A stretch of DNA of 64,000 nucleotides from Pseudoalteromonas sp. UG3-2. GTDB taxonomy: Bacteria > Pseudomonadota > Gammaproteobacteria > Enterobacterales > Alteromonadaceae. Shown here piece after piece: positions 29,805-38,602 of this stretch (position 1 is its first letter; each line of letters begins with the position of its first letter). The stretch is taken from assembly GCF_037120705.1 (NCBI RefSeq), contig NZ_JAWLJU010000002.1, positions 992,001-1,056,000 on the forward strand, written 5' to 3'. The position numbers and the translations under genes are program-made. Below the pieces are notes generated by a model. That model was not told where the DNA came from, made no database searches, and saw only the letters and a list, made by a program, of their open reading frames with translations.

Positions 29805-30629
29805 TTAGCTATCTTTTTTACTGGGGTTTGCCGCCGCAGTGGCTGGCTCCTCTGGCGCAATCGATGCCGTAAGAGAATCGATCAAATTATTAAACTCAGG
29901 ATCAGACATGGCCTCATTTAAAGACGCAGCACGCTTAACAAACTCTGGTGGCACAAACAAAAAAACCGACTTGGTTAGGCCTAGCTTTACTTCAACGTGG
30001 TTGCCTTTCAAGCATGGCCCGGCTTGCCAAATGGTTTTTACCGATTGGGCATCGGCAGAGACAATAATAGGCGTAATTGAAATTGCGCCTAGCAAATATT
30101 CACAGACAAAAATAATGGTGCCTACTTTTTTACTCTGGCTAGTATTGCTCGCAGCAATAGTAATGGCCGCCTCCCCCATTCCAGCTATCATGTCGGTCAA
30201 TGATTTGGCTAAACTCGCTAGGTTGCCACTGAGCCCCACCAAGGTCTGCAGTAATTGGCTAGAGAAGGTCACACCGGCTTGTTTGCTATGAAAGTCGATA
30301 TCACTTTCGGTAACCTTAACAAATAACCCGGAACTAGAAATAATGTTATCGAGGGCGTCAAAGTCGTAGAGGCTTTTCCCTGACTCTGCCATGGCTTTAG
30401 TTAACGCGGCAAAAAAGACACTGACTTCAGCAAACGCGCTTTGTGCTTCTTGGGGGAGTAAATTACCATCAGCACTGTCGTTTAAGGTACTGGCAACAAA
30501 TAAATTGCCCGTGGCATTCATTACAAATTGCTTGCTGGCAGGCACGTCATTGCTGTTATTGCTGGTGAGATTGGCGGCGCGAGTTTGGGAATTACTGGTG
30601 TACATTGCGCCAGTTTGCGAATTGGCCAT
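29805..30629 (-). CDS. Uncharacterised protein, first of a paralogous pair
   Basis: A 274-residue protein with an Asn/Ser/Thr-rich start (about the first 28 residues) and the shared core described for its neighbour. It differs by a hydrophobic stretch around residues 120-160 (GNLASLAKSLTDMIAG). It starts the operon, 8 bases ahead of the second copy, with the deaminase third. GGAAATAGT lies before the ATG. I know no family for it. Confidence 0.72.
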   Translation of the reverse strand: MANSQTGAMYTSNSQTRAANLTSNNSNDVPASKQFVMNATGNLFVASTLNDSADGNLLPQEAQSAFAEVSVFFAALTKAMAESGKSLYDFDALDNIISSSGLFVKVTESDIDFHSKQAGVTFSSQLLQTLVGLSGNLASLAKSLTDMIAGMGEAAITIAASNTSQSKKVGTIIFVCEYLLGAISITPIIVSADAQSVKTIWQAGPCLKGNHVEVKLGLTKSVFLFVPPEFVKRAASLNEAMSDPEFNNLIDSLTASIAPEEPATAAANPSKKDS

Positions 30630-30752
30630 ACTATTTCCTTATGCACAAAAAGTGGTTGTAAGGTTCAGTATAGCCAACAAAGTTAACTATTTCATTACAA
30701 ATGTAACTAGTTAAGTTCGGTATCAAGCAGCCTGCTTGTTCACTAAGTTGGT

Positions 30753-31142
30753 TTAGAAATCGGCCAAGGCTGCTTGCAATTGCTCCTGCGATTGTAAATT
30801 TTGCCCCGCTCTTGCAAACTGAAAAGTATCATTTTTATAGCGTGGAATAATGTGTAAGTGATAATGGTTGAGCTCATTAACATGGCCATTATTTTGCACT
30901 AAGGTAATGCCATCCGGAGAAAACTTATCCTCGATGCGAGCATAAATGACTTTAGCAACATCGTTAATCTCTGCCATCACCACTGCGGGAACCTCAAGTA
31001 AAGTCGCAAACGGCAGTTTGGGGCACACTAAAATATGACCAGGATTTATGGGGTCATGATCCGCAAACGCGATGACCTGATCCGATTCATAAACAATAAC
31101 CGCCGCCGTTTGTCGCGCAACAATTTGCTCCACAACTGTCAT
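30753..31142 (-). CDS. HIT-family nucleotide-binding protein
   Basis: A 129-residue histidine-triad protein. The triad HYHLHII lies near residue 95-101, preceded by NNGHVNELN. An AAAGGAG ribosome site precedes the ATG. HIT hydrolases split nucleoside phosphoramidates, adenylates or dinucleoside polyphosphates. It stands at the head of a short leftward series of small genes but spacing (about 35 bases to the next) does not prove an operon. Confidence 0.9.
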   Translation of the reverse strand: MTVVEQIVARQTAAVIVYESDQVIAFADHDPINPGHILVCPKLPFATLLEVPAVVMAEINDVAKVIYARIEDKFSPDGITLVQNNGHVNELNHYHLHIIPRYKNDTFQFARAGQNLQSQEQLQAALADF

Positions 31143-31177
31143 TTACTCACTCCTTTATCTTATTGTGTATCAATCAT

Positions 31178-31489
31178 TTAAGCCTGAAGTGCAGCGATAG
31201 CAGTCCAGCCTATGTGAATGAACATTAATAGGTATATCACCTTAAATAACCAGCGGCGCCGTTTTATAAACATGTCAATGCGGTTGTCGTGTAATGCTGC
31301 AAAATGACCACTTTGCAAAGCTGCATGAAAGTTCACCTTGGCGGCCTGCGGTGCATTACCTAAATTAGGCTGGCGGAGTTGTTGCCACGCTTGTGGGTAG
31401 GCTTGCTCAACATAGGCTTGCAACCACCTTAGCAATACATAATCAAGCAATAATAATAGCAAAATTAAAACGATTATAACGCCCTGCAC
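31178..31489 (-). CDS. Small membrane protein, UspB-like
   Basis: A 103-residue protein with one hydrophobic helix at the start (about residues 2-20) and one near the end (about 83-100). The linker with HDNRIDMFIKRRR resembles the conserved part of universal stress protein B. The frame starts at a TTG, but AAGGAG lies inside it, six bases before a GTG, which I take as the start. Family call is tentative. Confidence 0.6.
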   Translation of the reverse strand: MQGVIIVLILLLLLLDYVLLRWLQAYVEQAYPQAWQQLRQPNLGNAPQAAKVNFHAALQSGHFAALHDNRIDMFIKRRRWLFKVIYLLMFIHIGWTAIAALQA

Positions 31490-31536
31490 TGTCCGCTCCT
31501 TCAACTATTAGATGTCTTATTTTTATTGTGTGGCCA

Positions 31537-31977
31537 TCATTTTTCAAGTTGCTTAGGCAGAGAAGACTCAAGCATCTTCAGCTCGGCAATACGCGCTTGA
31601 ACTTGCTCTAACTCAGCCGTACTCAATGGCCGGTATGCCCTTGGGTACGGCCAACCATAGCCCCACCTAAAACTAGTGGGTAAATAAGGAGTTCCGCCAA
31701 TACGTACACCTAGCAACATGAGGCTGGCGACATCCGGTTCACCCAGTTTGCTGACACATTCTTTTAATTCCAAATCAGCACGTTCGCGGTCTTGCTCGCT
31801 GCCACCTTGCCAATAAGCCAGATCGTGGTCTGTGCAACAATCCAACCACAGCTGTTGCTGCACTAGGGTACCGTCAGGAAATACGCTGCAGCCGTCACTG
31901 GTAAAGGGCTTAAGTTCGGCGCTTAACAACTGACATGAAGCGGTTAAAAAAGCGAGATAAAAGCTGAGTTTTAGCAT
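31537..31977 (-). CDS. Exported phospholipase A2-like protein
   Basis: A 146-residue protein with a signal peptide. The motif DGCSVFPDG followed by WLDCCTDHDLAYW matches the calcium-loop and catalytic CC-x-x-HD pattern of phospholipase A2-like proteins. The usual second catalytic Asp cannot be placed with confidence. The mature protein is short and would act in the periplasm or outside. Start ATG has no strong ribosome site visible. Confidence 0.65.
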   Translation of the reverse strand: MLKLSFYLAFLTASCQLLSAELKPFTSDGCSVFPDGTLVQQQLWLDCCTDHDLAYWQGGSEQDRERADLELKECVSKLGEPDVASLMLLGVRIGGTPYLPTSFRWGYGWPYPRAYRPLSTAELEQVQARIAELKMLESSLPKQLEK

Positions 31978-32058
31978 TGTGTTAGTGTTGATAGGCTCGT
32001 CCCTGGATGCAATGACTTAGTACGCTTAATACTGGCCGCCACTGCACCTTAGTTGAAT

Positions 32059-32223
32059 TTACTTTTTTCTTTTGTTCGGGAATAGTTTAAACCAGAACAG
32101 CATCTCAAGGGCAAAGCCCAAAGCAATAAAGAGAAACACACCACTGCTAATGCCTTGACTATATGCAGCAATAGCCGCAATAAGCAGGGCCAGTAAGATG
32201 ATAATTCGATGAACTTTTTTCAT
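32059..32223 (-). CDS. Small membrane protein, 54 residues
   Basis: On the minus strand an ATG frame of 54 codons encodes a protein with a basic start (MKKVHR), two hydrophobic stretches (about residues 7-20 and 28-46) and a very basic end (NKRKK). This positive-inside layout is that of a real small membrane protein. It lies alone between the phospholipase-like gene and the reductase. Function unknown. Confidence 0.6.
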   Translation of the reverse strand: MKKVHRIIILLALLIAAIAAYSQGISSGVFLFIALGFALEMLFWFKLFPNKRKK

Positions 32224-32346
32224 AGTTTATCCTGTTAATGCACTCCTTGAGTCTATCCTGTATAAATTTGAGAAACAAGACTCTCAGAGCCTCCTTTAAT
32301 ACCGACTGACACGCAAGTCAGCATTAATTACAAGAGTGAGTGTGCA

Positions 32347-33273
32347 TTACCTCGGCTCAGTTAACACTTTCTTTATCCCTTCAGCGAACGGAGTAATGGT
32401 AAAATCGGGAAAACGTGCCTTGAACTTGTCCGCCAGAAAAATATTGTCCACCTGATAGCGTGGCAACAGTTCCAGTGTTTCTCGTATTTGTGGCCGCCAT
32501 ATTGCCAACAACTGCAGTTGCCACTTTTTGATGACCCGATAACGATAGTCTTGCCCTGTTAACTGCCGACACAAATCAATTAAAGCGCTATAGCTCATAC
32601 GATTATCATCACACGGCAAGTGCCACGTTTGGTTGTAGGCTTCTGCTGTGTTACCAAGCAGCGCCATGGCACGACTGGCGTCGGGTGTGTAAATCAAAGA
32701 GCGCACCACATCGTCGCGCAAAAACATCTTAGCCGGCTCCCCTGCAGCCAGCTTTTCTAACACCGTGGCATTGGTAATACTTTGTGTTTTACCTGGGCCA
32801 TAAAACTCTGGGGCTCGGCAGATCATCGCGCTAACTCTGCCCGACTCCATGGCCGTAAGCACTTGTTGAGCCAGCCCTGCTCTCACTTGTCCTTTTTTAC
32901 CATAAGGCTGAAATGCGGTGGCTTCCGTCATGGGCACAGCGGTTTGTGGATACATATAGGTATTGTCAAAAAAGACTAATTTTGCTCCATGCTCTTGGCA
33001 AGCCGCGATAACATTCTCTACCATCTGCGGGAACTGAGTTTGCCACCTCTTCGTATCAAGTGGCAGACCGGCGGTAAAATACACCACCGCGGATCCTGCA
33101 ACGGCTGCTAACGTCTCGTCGTAACAGGTTAAGTCCGCTGCAAACAGCGTATCACTGTCATTGACTTTAACTGGGTTACGGCTGACTAAGCGAATGTCCT
33201 CGGTATGGTTTTGTTTCAACGCCTTGGCAAGCTCTATTCCTATTTGCCCTGTTGCCCCTAATATAGTTTGCAT
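32347..33273 (-). CDS. NAD(P)-dependent epimerase/reductase (extended/atypical SDR)
   Basis: A 308-residue Rossmann protein starting MQTILGATGQIGIELA (G-x-x-G-x-x-G at the N-terminus). The frame extends 11 codons upstream, but AGAGG before the ATG at 33271-33273 supports this start. FFDNTYMYPQ near residue 105 holds the Tyr of the NmrA/atypical SDR type. The gene is preceded by a MerR-type promoter (33307-33337) that gives a short leader of about 27 bases, so it is probably induced by an effector of a MerR-family regulator encoded elsewhere. Confidence 0.83.
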   Translation of the reverse strand: MQTILGATGQIGIELAKALKQNHTEDIRLVSRNPVKVNDSDTLFAADLTCYDETLAAVAGSAVVYFTAGLPLDTKRWQTQFPQMVENVIAACQEHGAKLVFFDNTYMYPQTAVPMTEATAFQPYGKKGQVRAGLAQQVLTAMESGRVSAMICRAPEFYGPGKTQSITNATVLEKLAAGEPAKMFLRDDVVRSLIYTPDASRAMALLGNTAEAYNQTWHLPCDDNRMSYSALIDLCRQLTGQDYRYRVIKKWQLQLLAIWRPQIRETLELLPRYQVDNIFLADKFKARFPDFTITPFAEGIKKVLTEPR

Positions 33274-33306
33274 AAGTGCCTCTGATAAATACTTAAGTTG
33301 CAGCAC

Positions 33307-33337
33307 AGCTTATCCTTAAAGTTAGGTTTAAGGTCAA
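33307..33337 (-). promoter_or_regulatory. MerR-type promoter with operator dyad in a 19-base spacer
   Basis: Reading on the minus strand: -35 TTGACC at 33332-33337, a spacer of exactly 19 bases, and -10 TAAGCT at 33307-33312. The spacer holds the dyad ACCTTAA-N8-TTAAGGA. Over-long spacers with a central dyad are the signature of MerR-family activation. Transcription would begin near 33300, just before the reductase start. Confidence 0.6.
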
Positions 33338-33387
33338 TAGCATGACCATTATCCGGGCATTATTACCTTGCCAGCATTGCGCTATGC

Positions 33388-33418
33388 TTGACCTTAATGT
33401 TCACTTTAACGTTAGAGC
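33388..33418 (+). promoter_or_regulatory. Second MerR-type promoter, opposite direction
   Basis: TTGACC at 33388-33393, a 19-base spacer with the dyad ACCTTAA-N8-TTAACGT, and TAGAGC at 33413-33418. Geometry equals that of the minus-strand promoter, with six of seven arm bases matching in each. It points to the gene at 33664, about 240 bases away; no MerR gene is in between. Confidence 0.5.
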
Positions 33419-33663
33419 TACCAACTTATCTGCGCAAACCACAACGACCTCTTAACGCCACCACAATGTATAAAAAACGTAATGCATTGTAATTGATTTG
33501 TTAACCACCTTGTACCATCTTTATTGAGTCTATGTTAGTCAGCCACAGCTAATACTGCATTGGTATTTCAACATAGCCGCTACCGTCATCCAGCTTGATG
33601 CCTTAAATAATAAGACACCAAGGCCGGAGTCTCAGCTAAAAATAGAGTGTTAAGGAGCATAAC

Positions 33664-34926
33664 ATGCCTAAGGAAACACAACCGTCATCTGTTCGACCCT
33701 ATAAAGAATGGCAAGAGGGCCAACCAAAAGGTCCGCAATTTGGAATTTTATCAAAACTCAATGGCACTTGGGTTAACTGGAAAGATGGCCCCCGAGGCTT
33801 GCATACCACTTGCATGCCATCGCCCGGCACCTCATCAGAAACCATTTTTGGTGTGTTCCATTTCAAATCGCAAGAATACCGTGAGCAATTGACTTTTACT
33901 CAAGTAAATGAACCGGTGCGAAATCGTGGTGGCTCGAATGAACAATTTAACGCGGCCGTAAAATACGAAACCGCCATCATTGATAACGATGAGGTGTTAC
34001 AACACTTTGAAAATGGCATGTATCTGTGGATTGGTGACAGCCAAATGCCATGGCAAGACGATAGCCCTTATCAAAACCCGCCAACCATGTTTAAGCACAC
34101 TTCCAGCGCTGAGTCGGTGAAAGTTGACGCCGGTGAGCCGGTAATGGGCCCAGGCGAACTAGGCCCGCAATTTGTGCCACCTCATTCAATATCGCGCTCT
34201 GGTGTGATCCCTCATGGCACCACAATTCATATTACCGGTAAAGTCGCAGAAAGTAACACATCTGGAGATGCTCCTCACATTGCGGATTTATGGGAGCAAC
34301 AATATTTGGCTATCTCCCCAACCATGGGGATGAACCCCTCACGGGATTTAATCGCCGGCTCATTGGAAAAACCGAAGTGGACCGAACTGCCAAGAAAAGA
34401 CCAAGAAGGCGGCGGTGTTAACAGTGCCAGAGCGTACTTCCAACGCATATTTAATTACGACCAATTTGGTGCCAAATTCCCTTACACGGTACAGCCAAAC
34501 CTTAAGCTCAGTGAGGCCAATCAAGGACTTAAATTTAAGCGTTACGACATGATTGCACTGGACTCGCAACATGAAACTGGTGTTCAAGGTGCTACCATCA
34601 ACAATGTTATGATCGAGCGTTATTGCCGAGTAGCGCGTATGCGTCATCGCATGTGGCTAGAAGAAATTGAAATACCAGATGGTCAAGGTAATACCAAGGT
34701 AATTGACCAGTTACAGTACGAACAAATCGTTGACTTTGAATTTATGTTTGGCTCCAGCGGTGAAACCACCCTGTGGCCACATATTCAAGTAAATACCTTG
34801 CGCCGTTTGGAAGATATTCCAGAAGCAGACAGGCTCACCCCAATTAAATTAGACGAAGTTGCCGACAAAGATACCGTGAGTGCACCGAAAGGCGTGGTCC
34901 GTCGCATGAATCACACCAGCGAATAA
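33664..34926 (+). CDS. Heme-binding beta-barrel-like (nitrobindin-like) protein
   Basis: A 420-residue cytosolic protein. The N-terminal third (about residues 25-125) shows the pattern LNGTWVNW, QEYREQLTFTQV, EPVRNRGG and HFENGMYLWIGD, which I associate with nitrobindin/FABP-like heme-binding beta-barrel proteins, and GVIPHGTT near residue 180 matches a conserved block of longer members. The C-terminal half (about 220-400) is unassigned. AAGGAG precedes the ATG. The family call comes from memory of motif order and is moderate at best. Confidence 0.5.
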   Translation: MPKETQPSSVRPYKEWQEGQPKGPQFGILSKLNGTWVNWKDGPRGLHTTCMPSPGTSSETIFGVFHFKSQEYREQLTFTQVNEPVRNRGGSNEQFNAAVKYETAIIDNDEVLQHFENGMYLWIGDSQMPWQDDSPYQNPPTMFKHTSSAESVKVDAGEPVMGPGELGPQFVPPHSISRSGVIPHGTTIHITGKVAESNTSGDAPHIADLWEQQYLAISPTMGMNPSRDLIAGSLEKPKWTELPRKDQEGGGVNSARAYFQRIFNYDQFGAKFPYTVQPNLKLSEANQGLKFKRYDMIALDSQHETGVQGATINNVMIERYCRVARMRHRMWLEEIEIPDGQGNTKVIDQLQYEQIVDFEFMFGSSGETTLWPHIQVNTLRRLEDIPEADRLTPIKLDEVADKDTVSAPKGVVRRMNHTSE

Positions 34927-34983
34927 CAGCTCTATTAGTGCTGCAATTACCACAATAATTATTTCACTAACACAAAGCGTCAT

Positions 34984-35023
34984 GTGCTGTTTTGAAACAC
35001 CGGGATGTGCTTCAAAACAGCAC
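34984..35023. repeat. 13-base perfect inverted repeat
   Basis: GTGCTGTTTTGAA at 34984-34996 and its exact complement at 35011-35023, with a 14-base loop, about 60 bases after the previous gene. No T run follows, so it is either a weak terminator or a protein or RNA structure site. Confidence 0.6.
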
Positions 35024-35205
35024 TAGCGACTGGCTTAAAATGCTCGCTCTACTCTTTATACTCATATTTATAGACCTAGCAGGTAAGTGCTTAAAGGGAC
35101 TATTTATTAGCTTCGATCAAATTACCGTCTAATTGTAAGTAAAACTCGCCATAATTTAAAAATTTAGTATATTCTTTTATTAATAAACACAATGATTAGC
35201 TGGTT

Positions 35206-36234
35206 ATGGTGATGAATCGAACGATGAAATTAAAACTCACCACATTATGGAATGGCTTGTTACGCCGGCTCATGTTTAGTGATGACCGAGCTTCTGAGCA
35301 GGTTGCTTCATCTCAGCTAAGTTATGAAGCACTGAGCTCAACCCTCAGTGCTATTCCAGACCTTATGTTTGAGCTGGATAGTGAAGGCCGCCATTGGGAC
35401 GCCCATGTATTGCGGCCAGAGCTATTAGTTGCCCCCGCTGAGCAGTTACTCGGCCATACCGTTAGCGATGTTATGCCGAAACAGGCCGCCAAGTTAGTGA
35501 TGCAAGGCTTAGAAGTGGCACAGCAAAGCGGTTATGCCCACGGTATTCACATCCATTTACCCACGGCCATTGGCCCGCGCTGGTTTGAAGTGTCGATTGC
35601 TCGTAAGCAAGCATCCGCTTGCGAGCAGCAAGACCTACGTTTTATTGTGTTGTCACGAGATATTACCGAACGCAAACTGGCCCATCTAGAGGCCGAAAAG
35701 TTAGCCTATATTGATCAGCTCACTGAATTGCCTAACCGCCATGCGGTGCAACATGATTTACTGGCTCGGGTGGCATCGCAGCACCTACAAGGCTATTACA
35801 GCGCATTGTTGTTTTTGGATTTAGACGATTTTAAATCCATTAATGATAACCATGGCCACCATGTTGGTGATTTACTGCTAAAGCAAGTAGCACAGCGGCT
35901 GCGCGAAAATGTGCGTGAAGATGATATGTTAATCCGCTGGGGTGGCGATGAGTTTATTGTGTTACTCAATAAGCTCTCTGACAACCATGAGCAAGCACAA
36001 CACTGTGCCACCACAGTTTGCGCGAAAATTGCTGACAAAATCAGTGAACCGTATTTCTTGGAACATATCGAATACCACTGCCACATCAGTATTGGCGTAA
36101 GCTTATTTCATGACCCCCAATGTTGTATTGATACCATCATCCAGCAAGCCGACAGTGCTATGTATAAGGCCAAAAGATCGCATTCTGAGCGTTATGCATT
36201 TTACCAGCAGACACCGGTTGTGACTGACAAGTAA
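35206..36234 (+). CDS. PAS-GGDEF diguanylate cyclase
   Basis: A 342-residue cytosolic protein: PAS domain about residues 42-160 (IPDLMFELDSEGRHWDAHV, ITERKLAH end) and GGDEF domain about 170-330 with RWGGDEFIVLL. The I-site RxxD is not obvious five residues before GGDEF (RENVREDDMLI). It should make cyclic di-GMP. No EAL domain. It stands alone. Confidence 0.9.
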   Translation: MVMNRTMKLKLTTLWNGLLRRLMFSDDRASEQVASSQLSYEALSSTLSAIPDLMFELDSEGRHWDAHVLRPELLVAPAEQLLGHTVSDVMPKQAAKLVMQGLEVAQQSGYAHGIHIHLPTAIGPRWFEVSIARKQASACEQQDLRFIVLSRDITERKLAHLEAEKLAYIDQLTELPNRHAVQHDLLARVASQHLQGYYSALLFLDLDDFKSINDNHGHHVGDLLLKQVAQRLRENVREDDMLIRWGGDEFIVLLNKLSDNHEQAQHCATTVCAKIADKISEPYFLEHIEYHCHISIGVSLFHDPQCCIDTIIQQADSAMYKAKRSHSERYAFYQQTPVVTDK

Positions 36235-36290
36235 GCGTTAACGCACGCTGCCAATCAAAGATACGAAAACCCCGCCATTACACCGTAACA

Positions 36291-36776
36291 TTAAGCCTTT
36301 AGCCATTTACCTTGATACCGCTCACCTTTTATGCACAAACAATGAGCCCAAGTAATAAGAAGCAGCTGCAACGGCGTTCTTATCAATAAGTAAACCGGCC
36401 CCCATTGATGACCGCCCAGACCTATACTATGAAACGCGGCATAAATATTGGCAGGAAAGAAAACCACCAGCACGGCAATAGCAATTTTCGCCCCTAACAC
36501 TTGAAACCGAGGAATGAACAGCATTACAGCAATCAGCAGCTCTAGTAGACCTGTGATGTAAACCAAAGCAACTCGCATAGGCACCCAAGGAGGTAACATT
36601 TCTACCATGCCTGCGGTTTTAACCCCATGACCAATAGCAAAAAACACAAACGCTAGTCCAAGTCCCCAACACGCGCTTTTCTGTAGGCAAAAACCATCAC
36701 CGATAAAACGCTCTAACAGGTAGGTGGCAATAACGGGAGTGAGCAAAAGCAGTACGATTATAGTCGGTGTGATCAT
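36291..36776 (-). CDS. DoxX-family membrane protein
   Basis: A 161-residue protein with four to five membrane helices and DoxX-like features: GHGVKTAGMVEMLPPWVP in the middle followed by TGLLELLIAVMLFIPRF. DoxX proteins are linked to thiosulfate:quinone oxidoreduction or stress responses, and many remain unassigned. Followed convergently by the GGDEF gene and preceded by an acetyltransferase. Confidence 0.75.
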   Translation of the reverse strand: MITPTIIVLLLLTPVIATYLLERFIGDGFCLQKSACWGLGLAFVFFAIGHGVKTAGMVEMLPPWVPMRVALVYITGLLELLIAVMLFIPRFQVLGAKIAIAVLVVFFPANIYAAFHSIGLGGHQWGPVYLLIRTPLQLLLITWAHCLCIKGERYQGKWLKA

Positions 36777-36879
36777 TTATTTATCCTTAAATAATGTCGT
36801 TAATTTATAATATTATGCTCTAGTTGGCTGCGCTGGATTTGCGCTCAACGCATCCGTATCAACTATCAGAACACCACAG

Positions 36880-37419
36880 CTAGCCGTTCTTATGAGATTT
36901 AAAAAGCTTCTCGCTATAAGTTGTAGTACTTAGACCATAAAGAGCAAGTTCTTTATGGTAAAAATGGACGGTGCCCAGCGGCATAAATCCCACTTTTTTT
37001 GCCACTGCCATAGAAGCCGAGTGATTCGGCTCAATCAAAGCATATAGCTGGGAAATGGCCCGCTCCTTACAAAACGATACCACGGCTTGGGCACACTCAG
37101 TTGCCACCCCTTGCCCCCAAGATTCAAAGCGAAAGCGATAACCAATGTGGATGATGTCTCGATCATCAAGCCGGTCGCATTTTAAGCCACAAAAACCCAG
37201 TAAGTTATCGGAGCTTTTATCTACCACAGCCCATGGACCAAAGCCATACTGTTGATATGAGGCAATACAGCTTTTAATAAAGTCTCGAGTCTGCGTTTGG
37301 CTCATCACGCCATTGATTGAGTGGGCCATGACCCTTTCATCGGCTAAAATATCGGCTAATGCCTTAGTATCATTAAGGGTGAATGGTCGCAGCAGAAACC
37401 TAGTTGTTGTGATCCTCAT
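36880..37419 (-). CDS. GNAT-family N-acetyltransferase (RimJ/RimL-like)
   Basis: A 179-residue acetyltransferase. Typical signs are TTRFLLRPFTLNDTKAL at the start, IGYRFRFESWGQGVATEC for the acetyl-CoA motif A and LIEPNHSASMAVAKKVGF for motif B. An upstream TTG extends the frame, but GGAG before the ATG at 37417-37419 favours this start. Such enzymes acetylate protein N-termini, antibiotics or small amines. Confidence 0.88.
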   Translation of the reverse strand: MRITTTRFLLRPFTLNDTKALADILADERVMAHSINGVMSQTQTRDFIKSCIASYQQYGFGPWAVVDKSSDNLLGFCGLKCDRLDDRDIIHIGYRFRFESWGQGVATECAQAVVSFCKERAISQLYALIEPNHSASMAVAKKVGFMPLGTVHFYHKELALYGLSTTTYSEKLFKSHKNG

Positions 37420-37447
37420 CGTCGCTCCATCGACCAAACCATACTAT

Positions 37448-37774
37448 TTATTTGTTGTGTTCTAGGTCTGGTTTACGCTGCCACAACCAAAGCTTGGCAA
37501 TTACGCCCGCACACAAACTCCAAAATAAGATAATTCCAGTAAGCACGCCCCAAGACGCCTTTATAGCTCCGAACTCAGCATACGTCACACTGGTATCTGC
37601 GAAAAGCGACTCGAGTCCGCTCATCAGTGGAACATTCACCCAAATCATGGTGCTGGCCACCAATAAAACCGGCTCTAGCTCGAGCGTTGAAAACAGCATT
37701 AACAGTAACGGCGGTGAATTAAATATCACCGCTAACAGTAAAAAACGATATAAAAATGGGGTTGAGAAAAACAT
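37448..37774 (-). CDS. Small membrane protein, unknown
   Basis: A 108-residue protein with three hydrophobic segments (about residues 3-25, 30-45 and 75-98). GGAG lies 10 bases before the ATG at 37772-37774; the upstream TTG start has none. It is co-directional with the acetyltransferase, 28 bases upstream. I know no family for it. Confidence 0.55.
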   Translation of the reverse strand: MFFSTPFLYRFLLLAVIFNSPPLLLMLFSTLELEPVLLVASTMIWVNVPLMSGLESLFADTSVTYAEFGAIKASWGVLTGIILFWSLCAGVIAKLWLWQRKPDLEHNK

Positions 37775-37829
37775 CAATAGACTCCAATAAATCCCAGCAT
37801 TTACGAGCAACTATACCAATGTTTTACTG

Positions 37830-38006
37830 TTATTGCTGCGCAGTTTTCGCCCACCACGGTTTGGAAAAATCAACCTCGTCTTCGGGCACTATGTGTGAAT
37901 GTGGCTTATTCAATGCTTGCCAGAACGCCGTTCTCATCTGCTCATGGAGGATTTCAAAGTGACCGTTGGCTCTGCTGTCTTTTAAATATTGTTTCAATCG
38001 ACCCAC
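37830..38006 (-). CDS. Small soluble protein, 58 residues
   Basis: A GTG-started frame of 58 codons begins 10 bases after the stop of the cyclotransferase gene and ends before the membrane protein gene. The product is rich in charged and aromatic residues (RLKQYLKDSRANGHFEILHEQ, C-terminal KPWWAKTAQQ), a normal composition for a folded small protein. Its GC phase and codons look like those of neighbours. Unknown function. Confidence 0.45.
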   Translation of the reverse strand: MGRLKQYLKDSRANGHFEILHEQMRTAFWQALNKPHSHIVPEDEVDFSKPWWAKTAQQ

Positions 38007-38016
38007 AGGCTAAGTA

Positions 38017-38379
38017 TTAAACCTTTGCTGTCCGACCCAACTCGGTAACGGCGCATACGTATGCCCAGGCTTTATTTCCCGAGCTAAATACTCCCGTTAC
38101 CCGAATATACTCATCCACCTCGTAGTCATCGGCTTGTGCAAGCTCTGCAGGCGTAAGCTCAAATACAGTGCCCGCTACGGTGTCTGAAGGATTACCGGTA
38201 TACTTTAAAATTGGGTGAATGGCCTTGCCACTGACTTTGACAACAGCAGGATCTTTTATTGCCACCTCACTCAGTATATAGCCGACTAATGTGTCTTTAT
38301 GACCAGTCAACTTACGACCAAAGGTTTCGATTTGTACATTTTCTTGCTGTAGTGTGCCGTACGAGAACAGTCTTTCCAC
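38017..38379 (-). CDS. Gamma-glutamylcyclotransferase-like (AIG2) family protein
   Basis: A 120-residue GGCT-fold protein starting at GTG: LFSYGTLQ near residue 4 (the YGTL substrate loop) and the DDYEVDEYIR block near 86, which supplies the catalytic glutamate. Family members cyclise gamma-glutamyl amines or act as gamma-glutamylamine cyclotransferases. It starts 10 bases before the small 58-residue frame downstream. Confidence 0.85.
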   Translation of the reverse strand: MERLFSYGTLQQENVQIETFGRKLTGHKDTLVGYILSEVAIKDPAVVKVSGKAIHPILKYTGNPSDTVAGTVFELTPAELAQADDYEVDEYIRVTGVFSSGNKAWAYVCAVTELGRTAKV

Positions 38380-38602
38380 TTACTACCCCTTCTATCAATA
38401 CCATAATAACCGTGACTGCTTTATACCATGCAATTTTACAGCGATACTAAAATCAGGCCACTTAATACCCTATAATTAAACGTAATCACTTCCGTAAAGC
38501 GCATCAACCAAGCTCACTAAGTAGCCTTACTGACAAAGTAAAACCAAAAAAGGGACAAATCAAGGTATTCTTAAAACTAAGTGATGTCGCTTTGAGCTGA
38601 GA

